Part shown: positions 41,201 through 50,390 of the stretch, piece by piece
Layout of the letters: the number at the start of each line of letters is the position of its first letter
Position numbering within the stretch: the first letter of the stretch is position 1
From: Prorocentrum cordatum
Taxonomy: Eukaryota > Sar > Dinophyceae > Prorocentrales > Prorocentraceae
Length of the DNA: 64,000 bases
Direction: 5' to 3'
Assembly: GCA_963575745.1 (NCBI GenBank)
Contig: CAUYUJ010009802.1
Coordinates: forward strand, 405,467-469,466
Program-made: the position numbers and the translations under genes
Notes under the pieces: model-generated
Databases searched by the model: none
The model's input: the letters and a program-made list of their open reading frames with translations, nothing else
Told to the model about the DNA's origin: nothing

Positions 41201-41465
41201 GGTTCAGCACGCCGGCGGTGGGAAGCGCACAATCTATTCTGCGGAGGAGCTTACCATCAGCCGTCGGCAGCGCAGACAAGGGCCGACTCCAATTGCCTTT
41301 CAACGTGTTGTGCACCGTGGACAGAGGGGGAAGAGGGAGGAGGAGAAAGGGGCGGGAAGGGCATCGAGAGCACGTCGCCTGGGCGGACACCGTCCGTCAG
41401 CATCAGCCAAGAGCGACAATCGAGGCGTGCCTCGCACGCAATGTCGAGGTGTAAGTGCCTTGTAA
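38253..41465 (+). CDS. LINE 1 reverse transcriptase polyprotein
   Basis: 1070 codons open, beginning inside the endonuclease (so the ATG at 38253 is not the original start). RT motifs: FRLYKKGDRSKLGNYRTLWL (about residues 364-383), QWGFRSGRSTVGPLF, catalytic Asp453 in LLDIEKAYPSVHR, GLREGDASSPLCFNIY, and the active site FADD at 579-582. The post-RT part has RWIGHASKLP and GKGSGRPRPN. A CCHC zinc finger is at C911, C914, H926, C930, followed by a Lys/Arg/Glu-rich tail. Trp is always TGG and no stop interrupts 3.2 kb, so this copy is young compared with the other elements. The last residues may read into the neighbouring minus-strand LINE. Confidence 0.85.
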   Translation: MDSFVGLNRRGTWWHLTKQQWYEIDGLLISHQFRNTVQSVKMITNRALSDHLGRQYDLHLGTTKGHHNRAARKQKFQAILCQRRNEVQAEQKKLNTKLLKGTNAITKMRKEVIGRKVEEKLDTEQSDTNPWERLKAVVLEVGEEVLGRGKQSNVAGAPCTQEDARTLEQLKSTMQSSWRKVMECKRTEEKVIARKQHQLDKRKWEHFKRRVRSIYVRDFCKQITGAMDMGDLHALHALLPKLGIYTVGKTNQGEEPHSLDKIADFLEKLGSNPKEVSHDTINRGAKDIPVNNTIGDTPGEKEVLSALTAMKDNAGGLDEVTAGLLKCLQGTGKQLFVASVQHLWTLSPKDWPAEVSQVQGFRLYKKGDRSKLGNYRTLWLISVVVRLVCKILAARLQQHAEQHNLFPETQWGFRSGRSTVGPLFVARSIVEMAAEIGEMSATKLHALILLLLDIEKAYPSVHRTTAKEVFRRAGIPEHMCEFIEHLHGNCSYRVKTSEGLSRELTLAKGLREGDASSPLCFNIYHSAVMSDLRNKLITELGDKIGAEIGWQQRRPFGCRQKDDPKNAEFFVERLIDLLFADDASIWCRGGVLERVEKLAEEVMWDWGGKVHMGKLERLVLGERTYPKKHRFRSKRPEGNAEKPHPAEEFQDAIRFLGGWFEANEGHNVDTGKRTKAARSLWGKLLRQLPRLGISDKDRGRVIKTIVELSLFYGMEARSASSLQMQQMQTFQNQVVMVSTGTRKINMHDQQIALQDLRKRLHLELVHITIAVKQMRWIGHASKLPSTRWEHKLIRGWLRPEHVFPAATGKGSGRPRPNTKQQFWTRVRSLMKFTQYDPKEWPDCWYEAAADREQWRHLIDKWKDEALSKAAKDEWAQRHGPEGKVAQREAQKAHKSELIKDIPSDAAGMGSCPHCGAAYSKNSLGYHVGVCAGKTEEQREETKRRRMERYEREKAGGGTTKRRREELEAMRLTSARTSAAQGTSVQHAGGGKRTIYSAEELTISRRQRRQGPTPIAFQRVVHRGQRGKREEEKGAGRASRARRLGGHRPSASAKSDNRGVPRTQCRGVSAL

Positions 41466-42188
41466 ACATGGATGTTGCTGAAGCTCAGCACGGTATTTAT
41501 GGTAGATATGGAATGACAGAGCGGTTAAATAGTTAGCACGCTCAAGGGAGATGGGATCGCACTCCCTGTCTACATTGTACGCGGAGGCAGGGCCAAGCCC
41601 TAATCGGACCACTGGGCCATTAGGAATGATGGCACGAGGGAGAGCGAGAAGGTGGGAGAGCCGGGGGCAATATAGATAGTGCCCGATCGAATCTGGAGCG
41701 CAGACCTCGATGCCCAGACAGTCCTGGGAGCACCCGAACCGGCAACCCTTAGGCGTGAGTATCCCCACGCGGGCTGACGTGATCCAGGCCCCTGCGAGCG
41801 TCTTTAAATGGGCCCATGTCCGTGACGGAGCCGCCGCCTTGAGGACGTCTCGAAGCCTGGCCCAACGTTCTTCGAGCTCTGGTCGTCCCAAAGGGGGCCG
41901 ATCGGGGAACCACTTGCGAAAACGCCGCTCCAGAAGATCAGGGATCACGTCGGGGTAGAGGGAGGAGCATAACGAGCGGAGGAAGGCCGTCTGAGGACGA
42001 ACCCCTGTCTTCCCGGAGCGGGGCACGTTATCACATTCAAGAGCAAGTGCAGCGGCCTTCGCCCGCTCAAGCGCCTGCCTCGGAACCCTACCATCGTTGG
42101 GCGGGCAGTCAATGGAGGCATAATATTCGGCAATGCTCTGACGCCGAAACCAAAACCTAGGAGACCATACATTGCGAACAAAATCCAC
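41403..42188 (-). pseudogene. LINE 2 C-terminal domain with Cys/His motif
   Basis: A 261-codon minus-strand frame continuing the RT after a frameshift (readable upstream as FRGWRAWRDRLRDAAHSHGF). Contains CRFGCSQDCLGIEVCAPDSI then GHYLYCPRL: a Cys-Cys-His-Cys arrangement in the position of the C-terminal zinc motif of dinoflagellate LINEs. It ends ALSFHIYHKYRAEL..ASIVALG at TAG/TGA near 41403, overlapping the last codons of LINE 1 on the other strand. Confidence 0.65.
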
Positions 42189-42269
42189 TAGGAATCCGTG
42201 GCTGTGAGCCGCATCTCGAAGCCGATCCCGCCAAGCCCTCCACCCCCGAAACGTGTACTGGCTGGCTCT

Positions 42270-43490
42270 TCACGCAGCGGCAAGGCAAGACACGCTGACG
42301 GGCATAGGAGCAGCGCTGGGCAACCACCTCCCGACGCCCATCAGCTCGGCGACCCGGAACGAATTAGGAGGCAACCGCAGTAGTTTGTGAAGAGCCAGTC
42401 CCTCCTTCGCCAAAAGCGTGGGGCCAGGAGGGAAAAACTGAGCAACGTAGGAGAGACAGGGGAGGATAACCGTGAGATAAAGTCGCAACGAGGCCTCAGA
42501 AGGAGCCCTGGACAAAGCCACTTCCCGCACCCTGCCCCACCATTTTTGTCCAGGGCCCTTCCATTGTATCGGAAGGTCCGCCGAAGGCCCGAGCATGACG
42601 CCGAGGTATGTGGCAGACCCCTCGATCTTGAAACTCTCCCAGCCGGGAGCGTGCAGTGCGAGGGCGGCGCGAGCCTGCTCGCGGACGGTCTCGTCGCAGT
42701 CCGCCCAAAGGGGCACGAAGCAGCATTTTTGCGGCTGCAATGCGAGACCAGCGAGCTCCTCAGCCTTTTGGAATGTGCGGTGAAGGTGCGAAGTCCTGCT
42801 TATATCCATGGTGACCGCACCTACATCATCAGCGCAGCCCCCAAGGGCCCCCTCGTCCTCCGTAGGAAACGCCTCGCACAAACACCGGATCCAGGGGTCG
42901 AACGCCAACGCCCACAGACTTCCTGACAGAGGACACCCTTGGGGGGCGCCCGATGTGATCGGGAAGAGAGCCTCCAGCTGTTCCCCGACACGCGCGTGCC
43001 CAATAGTATCATGAGCAAGCCCATCGAGCAAGGACAAATAGGGCGCAGGGAGGGCGAAGCGTTCGACAGCCCGGCGGAGGAAGACTTGAGACATGCTTGG
43101 GAAAGCGGCTTTAACATCAAAGCTCAGCAACCCAGGGAGCCGAGTGGCAGCCTGGGGAAGGTGTCCCGCGCGCCTAGATTCAGCGTCGAGCGCGATGATA
43201 TGCTCACCGAAGCGCCGCCCACGGACGAATCCCTTTTGGGCCCCATGGGCGTCTTTCGACACGACGCCCGAAATGTGAAGATTCAGTGCCGCTGCGACCG
43301 CCTTGCTGTCTGAGTTTTTCAAAGCTAATGGGCGGGTGCAGCCCGGGGTCCGCGTGCACTCCACCAAATCAGCGACCTCCTCCCCCTTCGGGAGAAAAGC
43401 GAGAAGACAGAAATTAAAGGAGGAGACAGAAAGCCAGCACGTTCGTCGCTTTGGACGCCCCGGGCCCTGCCGGGTCCTCTACTGCCAGTA
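42270..43490 (-). pseudogene. LINE 2 reverse transcriptase domain, 5'-truncated
   Basis: Minus-strand frame open from about 43490 to a stop at 42270. Motifs in order: FNFCLLAFLPKGEEVADLVE, GCTRPLALKNSDSKAVAAAL, GAQKGFVRGRR, the catalytic Asp in LLSFDVKAAFPSM, TSGAPQGCPLSGSLWALAFD, active site CADD in GGCADDVGAVT, and YLGVMLGPSA. All RT catalytic residues look present, but the upstream endonuclease is missing and a frameshift follows near 42260. Confidence 0.8.
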
Positions 43491-43986
43491 AAGTTCAAAG
43501 CCGTCTTCGTGGCAAACAGACAGCTCGCCCTCTCAAGACAGATGCTCCGGTCCGTCTGCGTAAAATTCGTGGTAAAGATTCTTTTGAGCAGGTGAAAGAG
43601 AAGAGTCGCCCCAAGGACATCGCGTCACTGCCGGCCCCTCCTCGACCCCCGGGAGCTCCCATGGACAAGAGCCTGTTCTGTTCCGAACACTTCCCCTCTG
43701 TTGAGAAATGCAGCGTGCACATGAAGACCTGCATGCACATGCCGTACAATATGTGGCTTTCGCGCACACGGTACACGGTAGACACACCAGCTGCTGATTG
43801 TGCATGTAAGCATTGTGGGGCGAAGTTCGCCACGCCAAAGGGATGATCGCGCCATGCTCACAATTGCGGCGCCAGAAGAACGTTGCACAAGCTCCCGCTT
43901 AACACGCTTGCTCACCATCCGACAGCTTTCAGTGAAGCTCAGATTGTCTTGCATCAGCACCGGGGCAACAAGAAAGGCCTCAAAAA
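43451..43986 (+). pseudogene. Zinc-finger (gag/ORF1-like) protein with in-frame TGA
   Basis: 131 codons to TGA at 43844-43846, then the same frame stays open to TAG at about 43984. The protein has CSEHFPSVEKCSVHMKTC, then CKHCGAKFATPKG followed by the TGA and SRHAHNC. The stop falls at the hydrophobic core position of a C-x2-C..F-x5-.-x2-H-x3-C finger, where Trp or Leu is usual. A TGG-to-TGA mutation is the simplest reading. The next frame starts 33 bp downstream. Nucleic-acid binding is likely; the element it belongs to is unknown. Confidence 0.4.
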
Positions 43987-44019
43987 CAAGCCTCGCCAGC
44001 CCCCGCCGGGGCCGTAGCC

Positions 44020-44808
44020 ATGAACGCCGACCAGCTTGCACAAGCTCTTCAGCAAACATCTGCGGCCCAGGCGGGCCAGGCACCGGCTGGCGGGGCACCG
44101 GCTGCGCAGGCTCAGCGGGGCAACAACGGCGGCGGCGACGGTGAAGTGCTCACGCGCCTTCTTCGGGACCATTTTTGGCTTCGCCAAGACATGCGCCCTG
44201 TCGGTGATGCACTCCAGCTTGCTGTTCTGCTTCGCTCTGATGACGAGATTGACGAGTTCTTGAGCAAAGCGGGCTTCTGGAAGAGCAAGCTTGGCACGGA
44301 CACCAAAAAGAGGGGCCTGGAGGAGGACAAGGGGGAGGTGATGGAGGTGGAGAAGCGGAAGGACGAGAAGGAGAAGGGGGCAGGCAAAGGCAAAGGCGAG
44401 AAGAAAGGTGGAAACTCCCTGGGCCCGGAGAAGGTTTTCATGGTCGCTGTTCTCTTCAGTCGGTTGCTTAAGATCGTCACAAGCCTCGAGGAGGGCCCCG
44501 CTCTCTCGGAGGGTAACAAGAAGAAGGCACTGGTGGTTCTCAAGGAGTTCACGGAGTGCCAGACCACGGCCCTCGATCTCCTGTTCGCCGGGTTCTCTCC
44601 CAAGGTCCCGAAGCCGACCAAGGGGAGGACGTGGCTGTGGAATATCACCCTCAACCAGATGTACATCACTCATGATATTAAGCAGAAGCTCATGCTTTTG
44701 AGTGCGGTGACTGCACACCCGGACTGCCATCTCAAGATTGAGGTCAAGAGGACGGCTCCGTCCAAGTCAGAGGCCGATCTATGGACGAGATTGAGGGAGA
44801 GGAGGTGA
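44020..44808 (+). CDS. Unrecognised 262-aa protein, possible retroelement ORF1
   Basis: ATG at 44020 (context GCC ATG A) in an uninterrupted frame. Gln/Ala/Gly-rich start (to residue about 40), a folded-looking segment LTRLLRDHFWLRQDMRPVGD..DEIDEFLSKAGFW, a Lys/Glu/Gly charged linker (about residues 90-130), then EKVFMVAVLFSRLLKIVTSL and KGRTWLWNITLNQMYITHDI. No family recognised. The intact frame, the position after a zinc-finger frame and before another basic protein, and the absence of RT on this strand suggest ORF1 of a retroelement, or a multigene host locus. Confidence 0.5.
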   Translation: MNADQLAQALQQTSAAQAGQAPAGGAPAAQAQRGNNGGGDGEVLTRLLRDHFWLRQDMRPVGDALQLAVLLRSDDEIDEFLSKAGFWKSKLGTDTKKRGLEEDKGEVMEVEKRKDEKEKGAGKGKGEKKGGNSLGPEKVFMVAVLFSRLLKIVTSLEEGPALSEGNKKKALVVLKEFTECQTTALDLLFAGFSPKVPKPTKGRTWLWNITLNQMYITHDIKQKLMLLSAVTAHPDCHLKIEVKRTAPSKSEADLWTRLRERR

Positions 44809-45039
44809 ACGTCGCTGCTGAGCGCCGAGACGCCGGGTATTGTGCAAAGAAAGTTCTGCGGCCTGCGGAGCACTCTCCCCTCCCCCATCCTTCTAGGGAG
44901 AGGGGACACAAGCCCGGCGAGAACACAGCCGGCTCCTCCTGTCCACCTGCTGGGGCGGGAGGCGCTGGCATGGAGTTTCACACACATTTTCGTCTACGAA
45001 GCGATGTACAGCACGCTGACGGGGGCCCACGTCGGCTCT

Positions 45040-45125
45040 GATTACAAGATGATCGTTTTCACACATACAATTTTTGTCTTCAGGGTCAAGATGATCGTTT
45101 TCATACGTACCATTTTTCAGACGCG
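45040..45125. repeat. 42-bp direct duplication
   Basis: AAGATGATCGTTTTCACACA followed by TACAATTTTTGTC begins near 45048 and recurs as AAGATGATCGTTTTCATACG then TACCATTTTTCAG near 45090. AT-rich compared with the flanks. Confidence 0.75.
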
Positions 45126-45332
45126 GCTGTGGCGTCTTCAATTGGTGCTTCTCGAGCAGGTTTTCTTCTCGCTGGGCTGTCTGCTCCCACATTTCGTGGC
45201 CCCACAGGCCACTCTGGCATGGTGTTCGAGGAGGACCGGGATATCTACGACTACGTTGTCGTCTTCTTCCACAATGGTATCTGGGTGTGCTCACCTCCTG
45301 CTACGCCCCTACAACCCGAAGCCCTATAGTTC

Positions 45333-46630
45333 ATGATAGGCAGTATGATCGAGTCCAACGCGTCTTTCGCTCAGGCGCTCGCCATGAACCAACGGGCGAT
45401 GCAGCACCAGATGGGCGAGTTCATGAAGCAGGTCACTACGCTGGCTGCCACGCCGACGCCAGCCCCTGACCTGTCCAAGCTCGCCAGCGAAACAGCGGCA
45501 GCGGCGGCGGCAAGCATGGTCGCTGCCGCGGCCGTTGCGACTCCGTCGACACCCTCTTCCGCCCAGGTGACCAAGGAGGAGCCGCCTCTTCCGAAGGAGC
45601 TCGCGAAGGCCTTCGAAAGGCGAAACGCGACTTCGAAAGGGGGACCTCCAGCGCCGCGCAGCGGCGCAGCGACGCTCCAAAAAGCTCGAGGGGGAGACGG
45701 CCTTCTTCGAGCAGCGTGCGGGCCGCTATCCTCCTGGTGCCCAGCCGTTCCACTCTTCAGACGCGATGGTGGAGCTGGATGAGATCAGGAGCAAATGCGT
45801 GGACCACGATGTGACCATAGAGGTGAGACGCGCAAGGCCGTGGCCATGACGCTCTGGTCGTGCTTCAAGCACATGCGCAAGATGGAGCTTGCCGCGGCCA
45901 TCGTCAAACAGAGCCTGAAGGCAAGTGCCAGCAGGCAGACCTTCGCGGCCACCCTCAAGAAGCTGATGCAGGAAGCCTCCACGAAGGACAGGGCAATGAA
46001 CCTCGGACTCAGCGAACCCCTCCTCGACGTCATCTCAACCGCGGCAGTCGAGGCCAAGGCTGAGCAGCTCCGCCGCAAAGCGATCGACCGCGTCTCCAAA
46101 GAGGTGGGTGCCCGCGACCTAGAGATGGCGATGGGGCCAAAGATCAGGCGGACAAAAACGCACTCGCCTGCAGAAAAAAAAGAAACGCGAACTTGCTCAA
46201 ACAGGTGATCTGGGCGGAGGTCCACGCTCTGATCCCGCAGCATGCCGAAGTGGAGGGTGACGAAAACAAACCCGACCCCGACGCCAATTTGAAACACTTC
46301 TGCAACACAGTGCAAGCAAAGAACGGTGGAACCCCAGCCGCGGGGCTGGGGGCCAGCAGTGGCAAGAAGCAAAAGAAAGGCAAGGCCAATGTCAAGCCGA
46401 CCCCGCCCGCCGAAAGTGCGGACAAAAGAAAAGGAGCTGGCAAGGGCAAGTGCATGGACAAAGGCGAACATTCACCGAAGGGCAAAGGAAATGACAAGGG
46501 CAAAGGCAAGGAATGCACATGGTCAGAGGGCAGACGCAGACACACCGACGGGCAGCACACGCACACAACCTACAAGGGCAAGTCAAAAGGCAACCACAAT
46601 AATGGCTTGGGAAACAGAGATCGCGACTAA
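45333..46630 (+). pseudogene. Gag/ORF1-like basic protein, broken into three frames
   Basis: Frame 1 (45333-45782) opens MIGSMIESNASFAQALAMNQ with an Ala-rich mid-part (ASETAAAAAASMVAAAAVAT). Frame 2 (45795-46208) has VAMTLWSCFKHMRKMELAAA, LKKLMQEASTKDRAMNLG and EAKAEQLRRKAIDRVSKEVG, a helical segment. Frame 3 (46193-46630) has QVIWAEVHALIPQHAEVEGD and a Lys/Gly-rich tail (KGKCMDKGEHSPKGKGNDKG) ending at TAA. The order, helical core then basic tail, is like nucleic-acid-binding gag/ORF1 proteins. No known domain. Two frameshifts imply decay, though short introns cannot be excluded. Confidence 0.4.
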
Positions 46631-46639
46631 AGGCGTGGC

Positions 46640-47850
46640 GGCAAATGGTGAAAGACAGAACTAGAAGCATTAAAAACGTGAGTTGGATAAGCAGACTTAC
46701 AGATGGACTAGACACTGGAGACCTGCTCACAATTCTGCAATGAAGTTCACATTGTGACAAGGCCAACATTTACAACCCACGCAGTCGCACTTTGAACTAT
46801 GCTGCAATTGTTCCATGGCTTAAGCGATGGCTGATTTTACGACGGAATCGCAAACGCACCAAGATGTCAAAGGCGTTGCCGCTTATGCCGTCTGTTCGAA
46901 AACTAGCGCAAGACTTCCAGCATCGCATGCGATGGAGGTTTTACTTTACACTTTTTACTTGGGCAAGCTGCTCGTTCCGCGCTCTGAAGACCAGCAGCGC
47001 TGCCCCCCTTCAACAGGCAGGCGCATGTCGGGGCGCGCCACGAGTGGATCACACTGGAATGATGGCTCCGCGAGGTCAGTTCAAGGATTCCCAACGCGGC
47101 CTCCGCGGCCCTGTCACGAGCCTGGCTTTCGACCAGAAGCTTTTCGAACCTCCATCCATTGGAGGCTCTTGCATTCAGGCTTCTCCGGCACAATTCTTTT
47201 GTCACGTTGTCGAATGACAAGGACCAATGATCAAGGCTTCACTCTCGTGCCCAGGCTGGCCGGTCCAACTCAGCGAGGGGTGATAGCAGGGAAGGCAGCC
47301 TCCGAAACGGTTGCGTGTGAGGGTGCACGCGCAGCGGCGGGGGCTCGTCGGAGGGGGCAGATGCCGCCGCTGGGCTGCGCGCCAGCCCTGCGGCTGGTGC
47401 TGCCCTCTCCCGCCCGCCACCGCCCCGCCTGCTGTAGTCTCTCCCGCCTGCGCGTTCGTCGGCGTCGCCCGCCCGTTTTCCGCATCCAGGCCACCCAGCG
47501 TCGTGCATCGCGCACGGCGAGGCGCCACCCGCGGTCACCCTCGCGCCCACCGCGCCCGCCGCCCTGGAAAAAGGCAGCTGTCCTGCCCAGGCGACGCGCG
47601 GGGCGCGACGGCCGTCGCGCCCCCCTGGGTTGGCGACCTGGCGGTTGCCCTCCTCACGACCTCGGGCACCCGAACTCTCCAGGAGAGACCTGGTCCAGGT
47701 AAGCCCTGTTCGGTGTCCCCGAGAGCGATCTGGAAGACACTGGAACCGAGGCGGGGATACACCCAGTTCCACCGCCTGGGCAACCGACGTCCTAGGACCC
47801 CAGCAGGCGGTAACTACGGATGCGTTTTCGCCGTAGGGGGGCCGAAACTA
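46640..47850. other. No recognised gene; carries 150-bp repeat copy 3
   Basis: Weak plus-strand frames at 46792-47217 may continue the preceding element. 47485-47640 is a copy of the 150-bp dispersed repeat (GGCAGCTGTCCTGCCCAGGC shared almost exactly with 62052). The remainder is GC-rich with no call. Confidence 0.35.
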
Positions 47851-47852
47851 TA

Positions 47853-48064
47853 CCTACATACACACATGGATATACCCATATACATACATACATACATACA
47901 TACATACATACATACATACATACATACATACATACATACATACATACATACATACATACATACATACATACATGCATGCATGCATACATACATACATACA
48001 TACATACATACATGCATGCATACATGCATACATACATACATACATACATACATACATACATACA

Positions 48065-48096
<32 letters not shown>

Positions 48097-48155
48097 GCCA
48101 CACCCATACCCATACCCATACCCATATCCATACCCAGATCCATATCCATATCCGC
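47853..48155. repeat. (CATA)n microsatellite with CCCATA tail
   Basis: About 240 bp of CATA tetranucleotides interrupted by CATG blocks (47972-47984, 48012-48026), then a CCCATA hexanucleotide stretch (48102-48155). Frames read Thr-Tyr-Ile-His or Cys-Met-Tyr-Val repeats and are artefacts. Confidence 0.95.
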
Positions 48156-48940
48156 CGCCTGCCGAGGTCCCCGAGGTCCAATCCCCCAGGAGGTGGTCAT
48201 GCGTGAATTCCCGCCTCGGGCCCCCTCTCCGTCGCCGAGCAGCCAGCGCGCTGCCAGGCGCCGGCGTGGAGAGGCATCTGCTGAGCAAAGGCCTTCAGGA
48301 AGCTTTACTGTTGGTCGGGCTTCTGTTGGTCCGGGCCCCCCTGCGCCGGCGCCTCGGCGCCGCCGACTGCGCCGGGCGGCGCCCCAGGACGAGGCGAGGT
48401 GAAGGCAGAAAACCTGCAACTGCGCGCTTTGGCGCTCAAAACGGCCAGTGCCAGAACCAGCAGTTCTAAAACCAACTGCCCGAGTTCTTGAGGCCTCCCG
48501 CGGGCACGCGTGCCAGCTGGGCGCCGCGGCGGGTGCGGTGCTCGCGGTCGTCCGGCTCACCCAGCAGGGCAGCGCGGGCCGGCTCAGAGGCAGCCGGAGG
48601 TGGGCCCCGGCTCTCCCGTTGGGGTCATGCGCGCGCGGCGTCAGGGTCAGGCGGCTCGCGCCCCACGGCCACTGCTCACGCCTCTGCGGGCACTGTGGTC
48701 GGCGCGTGCGCATCGGGAGGGGCTCAGTGGCAGACTGCAGTTCTCCTCTCGGCAGAGGGCCTCAGGAGGAGCGTTCTCTCAGCACTGGCCGGGCATAGGT
48801 CTTGCAGCGGGCACTGTTCTGCTCGGCTTTTGCGGGCACCGTCGGCGCCTTCACGCCAGCGGCGGCCAGACAGCCGCTAAAATCCCCGCTGAAATGCCTC
48901 GTCCTTCCTCTCATCCTCTCCTCCGTCCATCCCTCATCCA
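48156..48940. other. No recognised gene
   Basis: GC-rich, frames open on both strands (Arg/Ala/Gly/Ser-rich), nothing recognised. Confidence 0.3.
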
Positions 48941-48941
48941 T

Positions 48942-49060
48942 TCTCCTCCTCCTCCGCATCCTCCTCGTCCTCCTCCTCTTCCTCCTCCTCCTCCTCCTCC
49001 TCCTCGTCCTCCTCTTCGTCCTCGTCCTCGACCTCGTCCTCCTCCTCCTCGATCCTCCCT
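48942..49060. repeat. (CTC)n microsatellite
   Basis: CTC/TCC triplets with GTCCTC variants, left neighbour of the minus-strand open frame. Confidence 0.85.
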
Positions 49061-49129
49061 CCCTTCCCTCTCCTCCCTCTCCTCCATCCCATCCCCCCTC
49101 TTCCCAGTCTTCGAGCCTGCTCTGGTCCG

Positions 49130-49975
49130 ACGCTCCACGCAGAACGAGAGTCCAACATCGACATGTGACTTCTCGAAGAGGTGCTGTATTTCCGGTACCT
49201 CTCGTGCGGGTTCAGCACCTCCGAGCAACACGAGAGGGTCGGCGTGACCCTGATGTGCAGCGGCTCTGCGGCGGGTAGGCCCAAGATAGCAGCTACAGCG
49301 TTGAAATACTGGACCATGGTACCTTTGTTCGCCCGCTCTTCTTCGTCCACGTCGTCACGGTCCTCCGAGCCCATGTTGACGACCACGTCTGATTGCGATT
49401 GCGACCTACAACTAATCGTCGACTGGCTGAACGACGCAGCACGTTCCTTCATCGGATCCACGAATGACTCGACACTGGCAAGCGAGGCTCTCGACTCTGT
49501 ACCTGACCGGAGGTCACTTATTTTCCCTTTTGCCGAAAGAGTGCGCATTCTCACTTCCGACGCATCGTCATCGGCACCCTCAGAATTGCGAACAACATCC
49601 CCTTTGGACTGCTCATGTATGCTGAACAGGCAGTGCTGCCTTAAGCATCTGCCAACGCGCAGGTCGGAGTTCAGGTGTACCATCCCCTCCCGCGCAGCGA
49701 AGACATCCACGAACATCTCGGCGATGTCGTCAACATCCTCGGCGGCAGAGCTTGGGGCTTTCGCAGAACCCCCCCCCGCAGGCAGTCGTGGCTGCCTCAA
49801 AAGGCCCCGAGGAATGCCTTTGGCAGCCTCAAGCACCACTGCCACCGCCTCCAAGGGCGCCCCCCTGGGGTGGGGCGCTTCGCACACCCGGGGGCATCCA
49901 GGGAGGGATATTGAAATCCTCGATGCCACTCCTCGATCCTCGAAACTCGAGCCTCGAGACCCGAACCTCGAGCCT
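49130..49975 (-). CDS. Unrecognised minus-strand frame between two CTC tracts
   Basis: The central non-repetitive part of a 471-codon minus-strand frame. It reads like protein: DVDDIAEMFVDVFAAREGMV, DLRVGRCLRQHCLFSIHEQS, TESRASLASVESFVDPMKER, ANKGTMVQYFNAVAAILGLP and PEVLNPHERYRKYS-like segments. It is acidic and Ser-rich with no domain I know. Poly-Glu at both ends comes from the flanking CTC microsatellites and may not be translated. The plus strand is also open (49181-50392) but is Ser/Thr-rich and less protein-like. It may be an exon or a retrocopied fragment. Confidence 0.35.
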
Positions 49976-50390
49976 CCTCCTCCACCTTCTCCTCGATCCT
50001 GCTCCTCCTTCTCCTCGATCATCCTCGATCCTCCTCGATCCTCCTGCTCCTCCTCTTCCTCCTCCTTTTCCTCCTCCTCCGCCTCGTCCTCGTCCTCCTC
50101 CTCCTCCTCCTCCTCCTCCTCCTCATCGTCCTCCTCCTCGTCCTCCTCCTCCTTTTCCTCTATACTCCTCCTCCTCCTCCTCCTCCTCCTCCTCCTCCCC
50201 ATCTTCCCTCTTCTCCTCCTCCTCCTCCTCTTCCTCCTCCTCCTCCTTTTCTTCGTCCTCCTCCTCCTCCTCCCCTTCTCCTCCTCCCCTCGTCCTCCTC
50301 CTCGACCCTCCTGTTCCTCCTCCTCCTCCTCCTCCTCCTTTTCTTCCACCTCCTCCTCCTCCTCCTCTTCCTCCTTCTCCTTTTTACGCT
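49976..50390. repeat. (CTC)n/(TCC)n microsatellite
   Basis: CTCGATCCT units to about 50045, then CTC/TCC triplets with CTT, GTC and CAT variants to 50388. Confidence 0.9.

Larger units (their letters stand above)
36960..41465 (+). mobile_element. LINE 1, nearly full length (APE/RT type)
   Basis: A plus-strand non-LTR retrotransposon. A spliced-leader-like block marks its 5' side (36967-36987), the AP endonuclease spans about 37660-38410 with two frameshifts, and the RT frame 38253-41465 is uninterrupted. The protein order, FADD active site, C-terminal CCHC finger and post-RT WIGHASKLPSTRWEHKLIRG segment suggest an RTE/CR1-like LINE. The 3' end is not clear because a minus-strand LINE begins at about 41400. 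Confidence 0.8.
41403..43490 (-). mobile_element. LINE 2, 5'-truncated, minus strand
   Basis: A 2.1-kb fragment beginning inside RT (about 43490) and running through the C-terminus (41403). 5' truncation is typical of target-primed reverse transcription. It lies tail to tail with LINE 1, and its right end meets the plus-strand gag-like frames. It belongs to a different LINE family from LINE 1, judging by the RT motifs and the C-terminal finger. Confidence 0.75.

Noticed and set aside
44163-44182. Spliced-leader relic (ACCATTTTTGGCTTCGCC)
   Set aside because: It lies inside the intact 262-codon frame and encodes part of it; the match is short and lacks the flanking leader bases.
47814-48713. 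299-codon frame with Cys-Met-Tyr-Val repeats
   Set aside because: It is the CATA microsatellite read on the minus strand; the flanks are unrelated.
48934-50349. A single 471-codon acidic protein
   Set aside because: Both ends are translations of CTC microsatellites. Only the central part (49130-49975) is retained as a possible coding segment.
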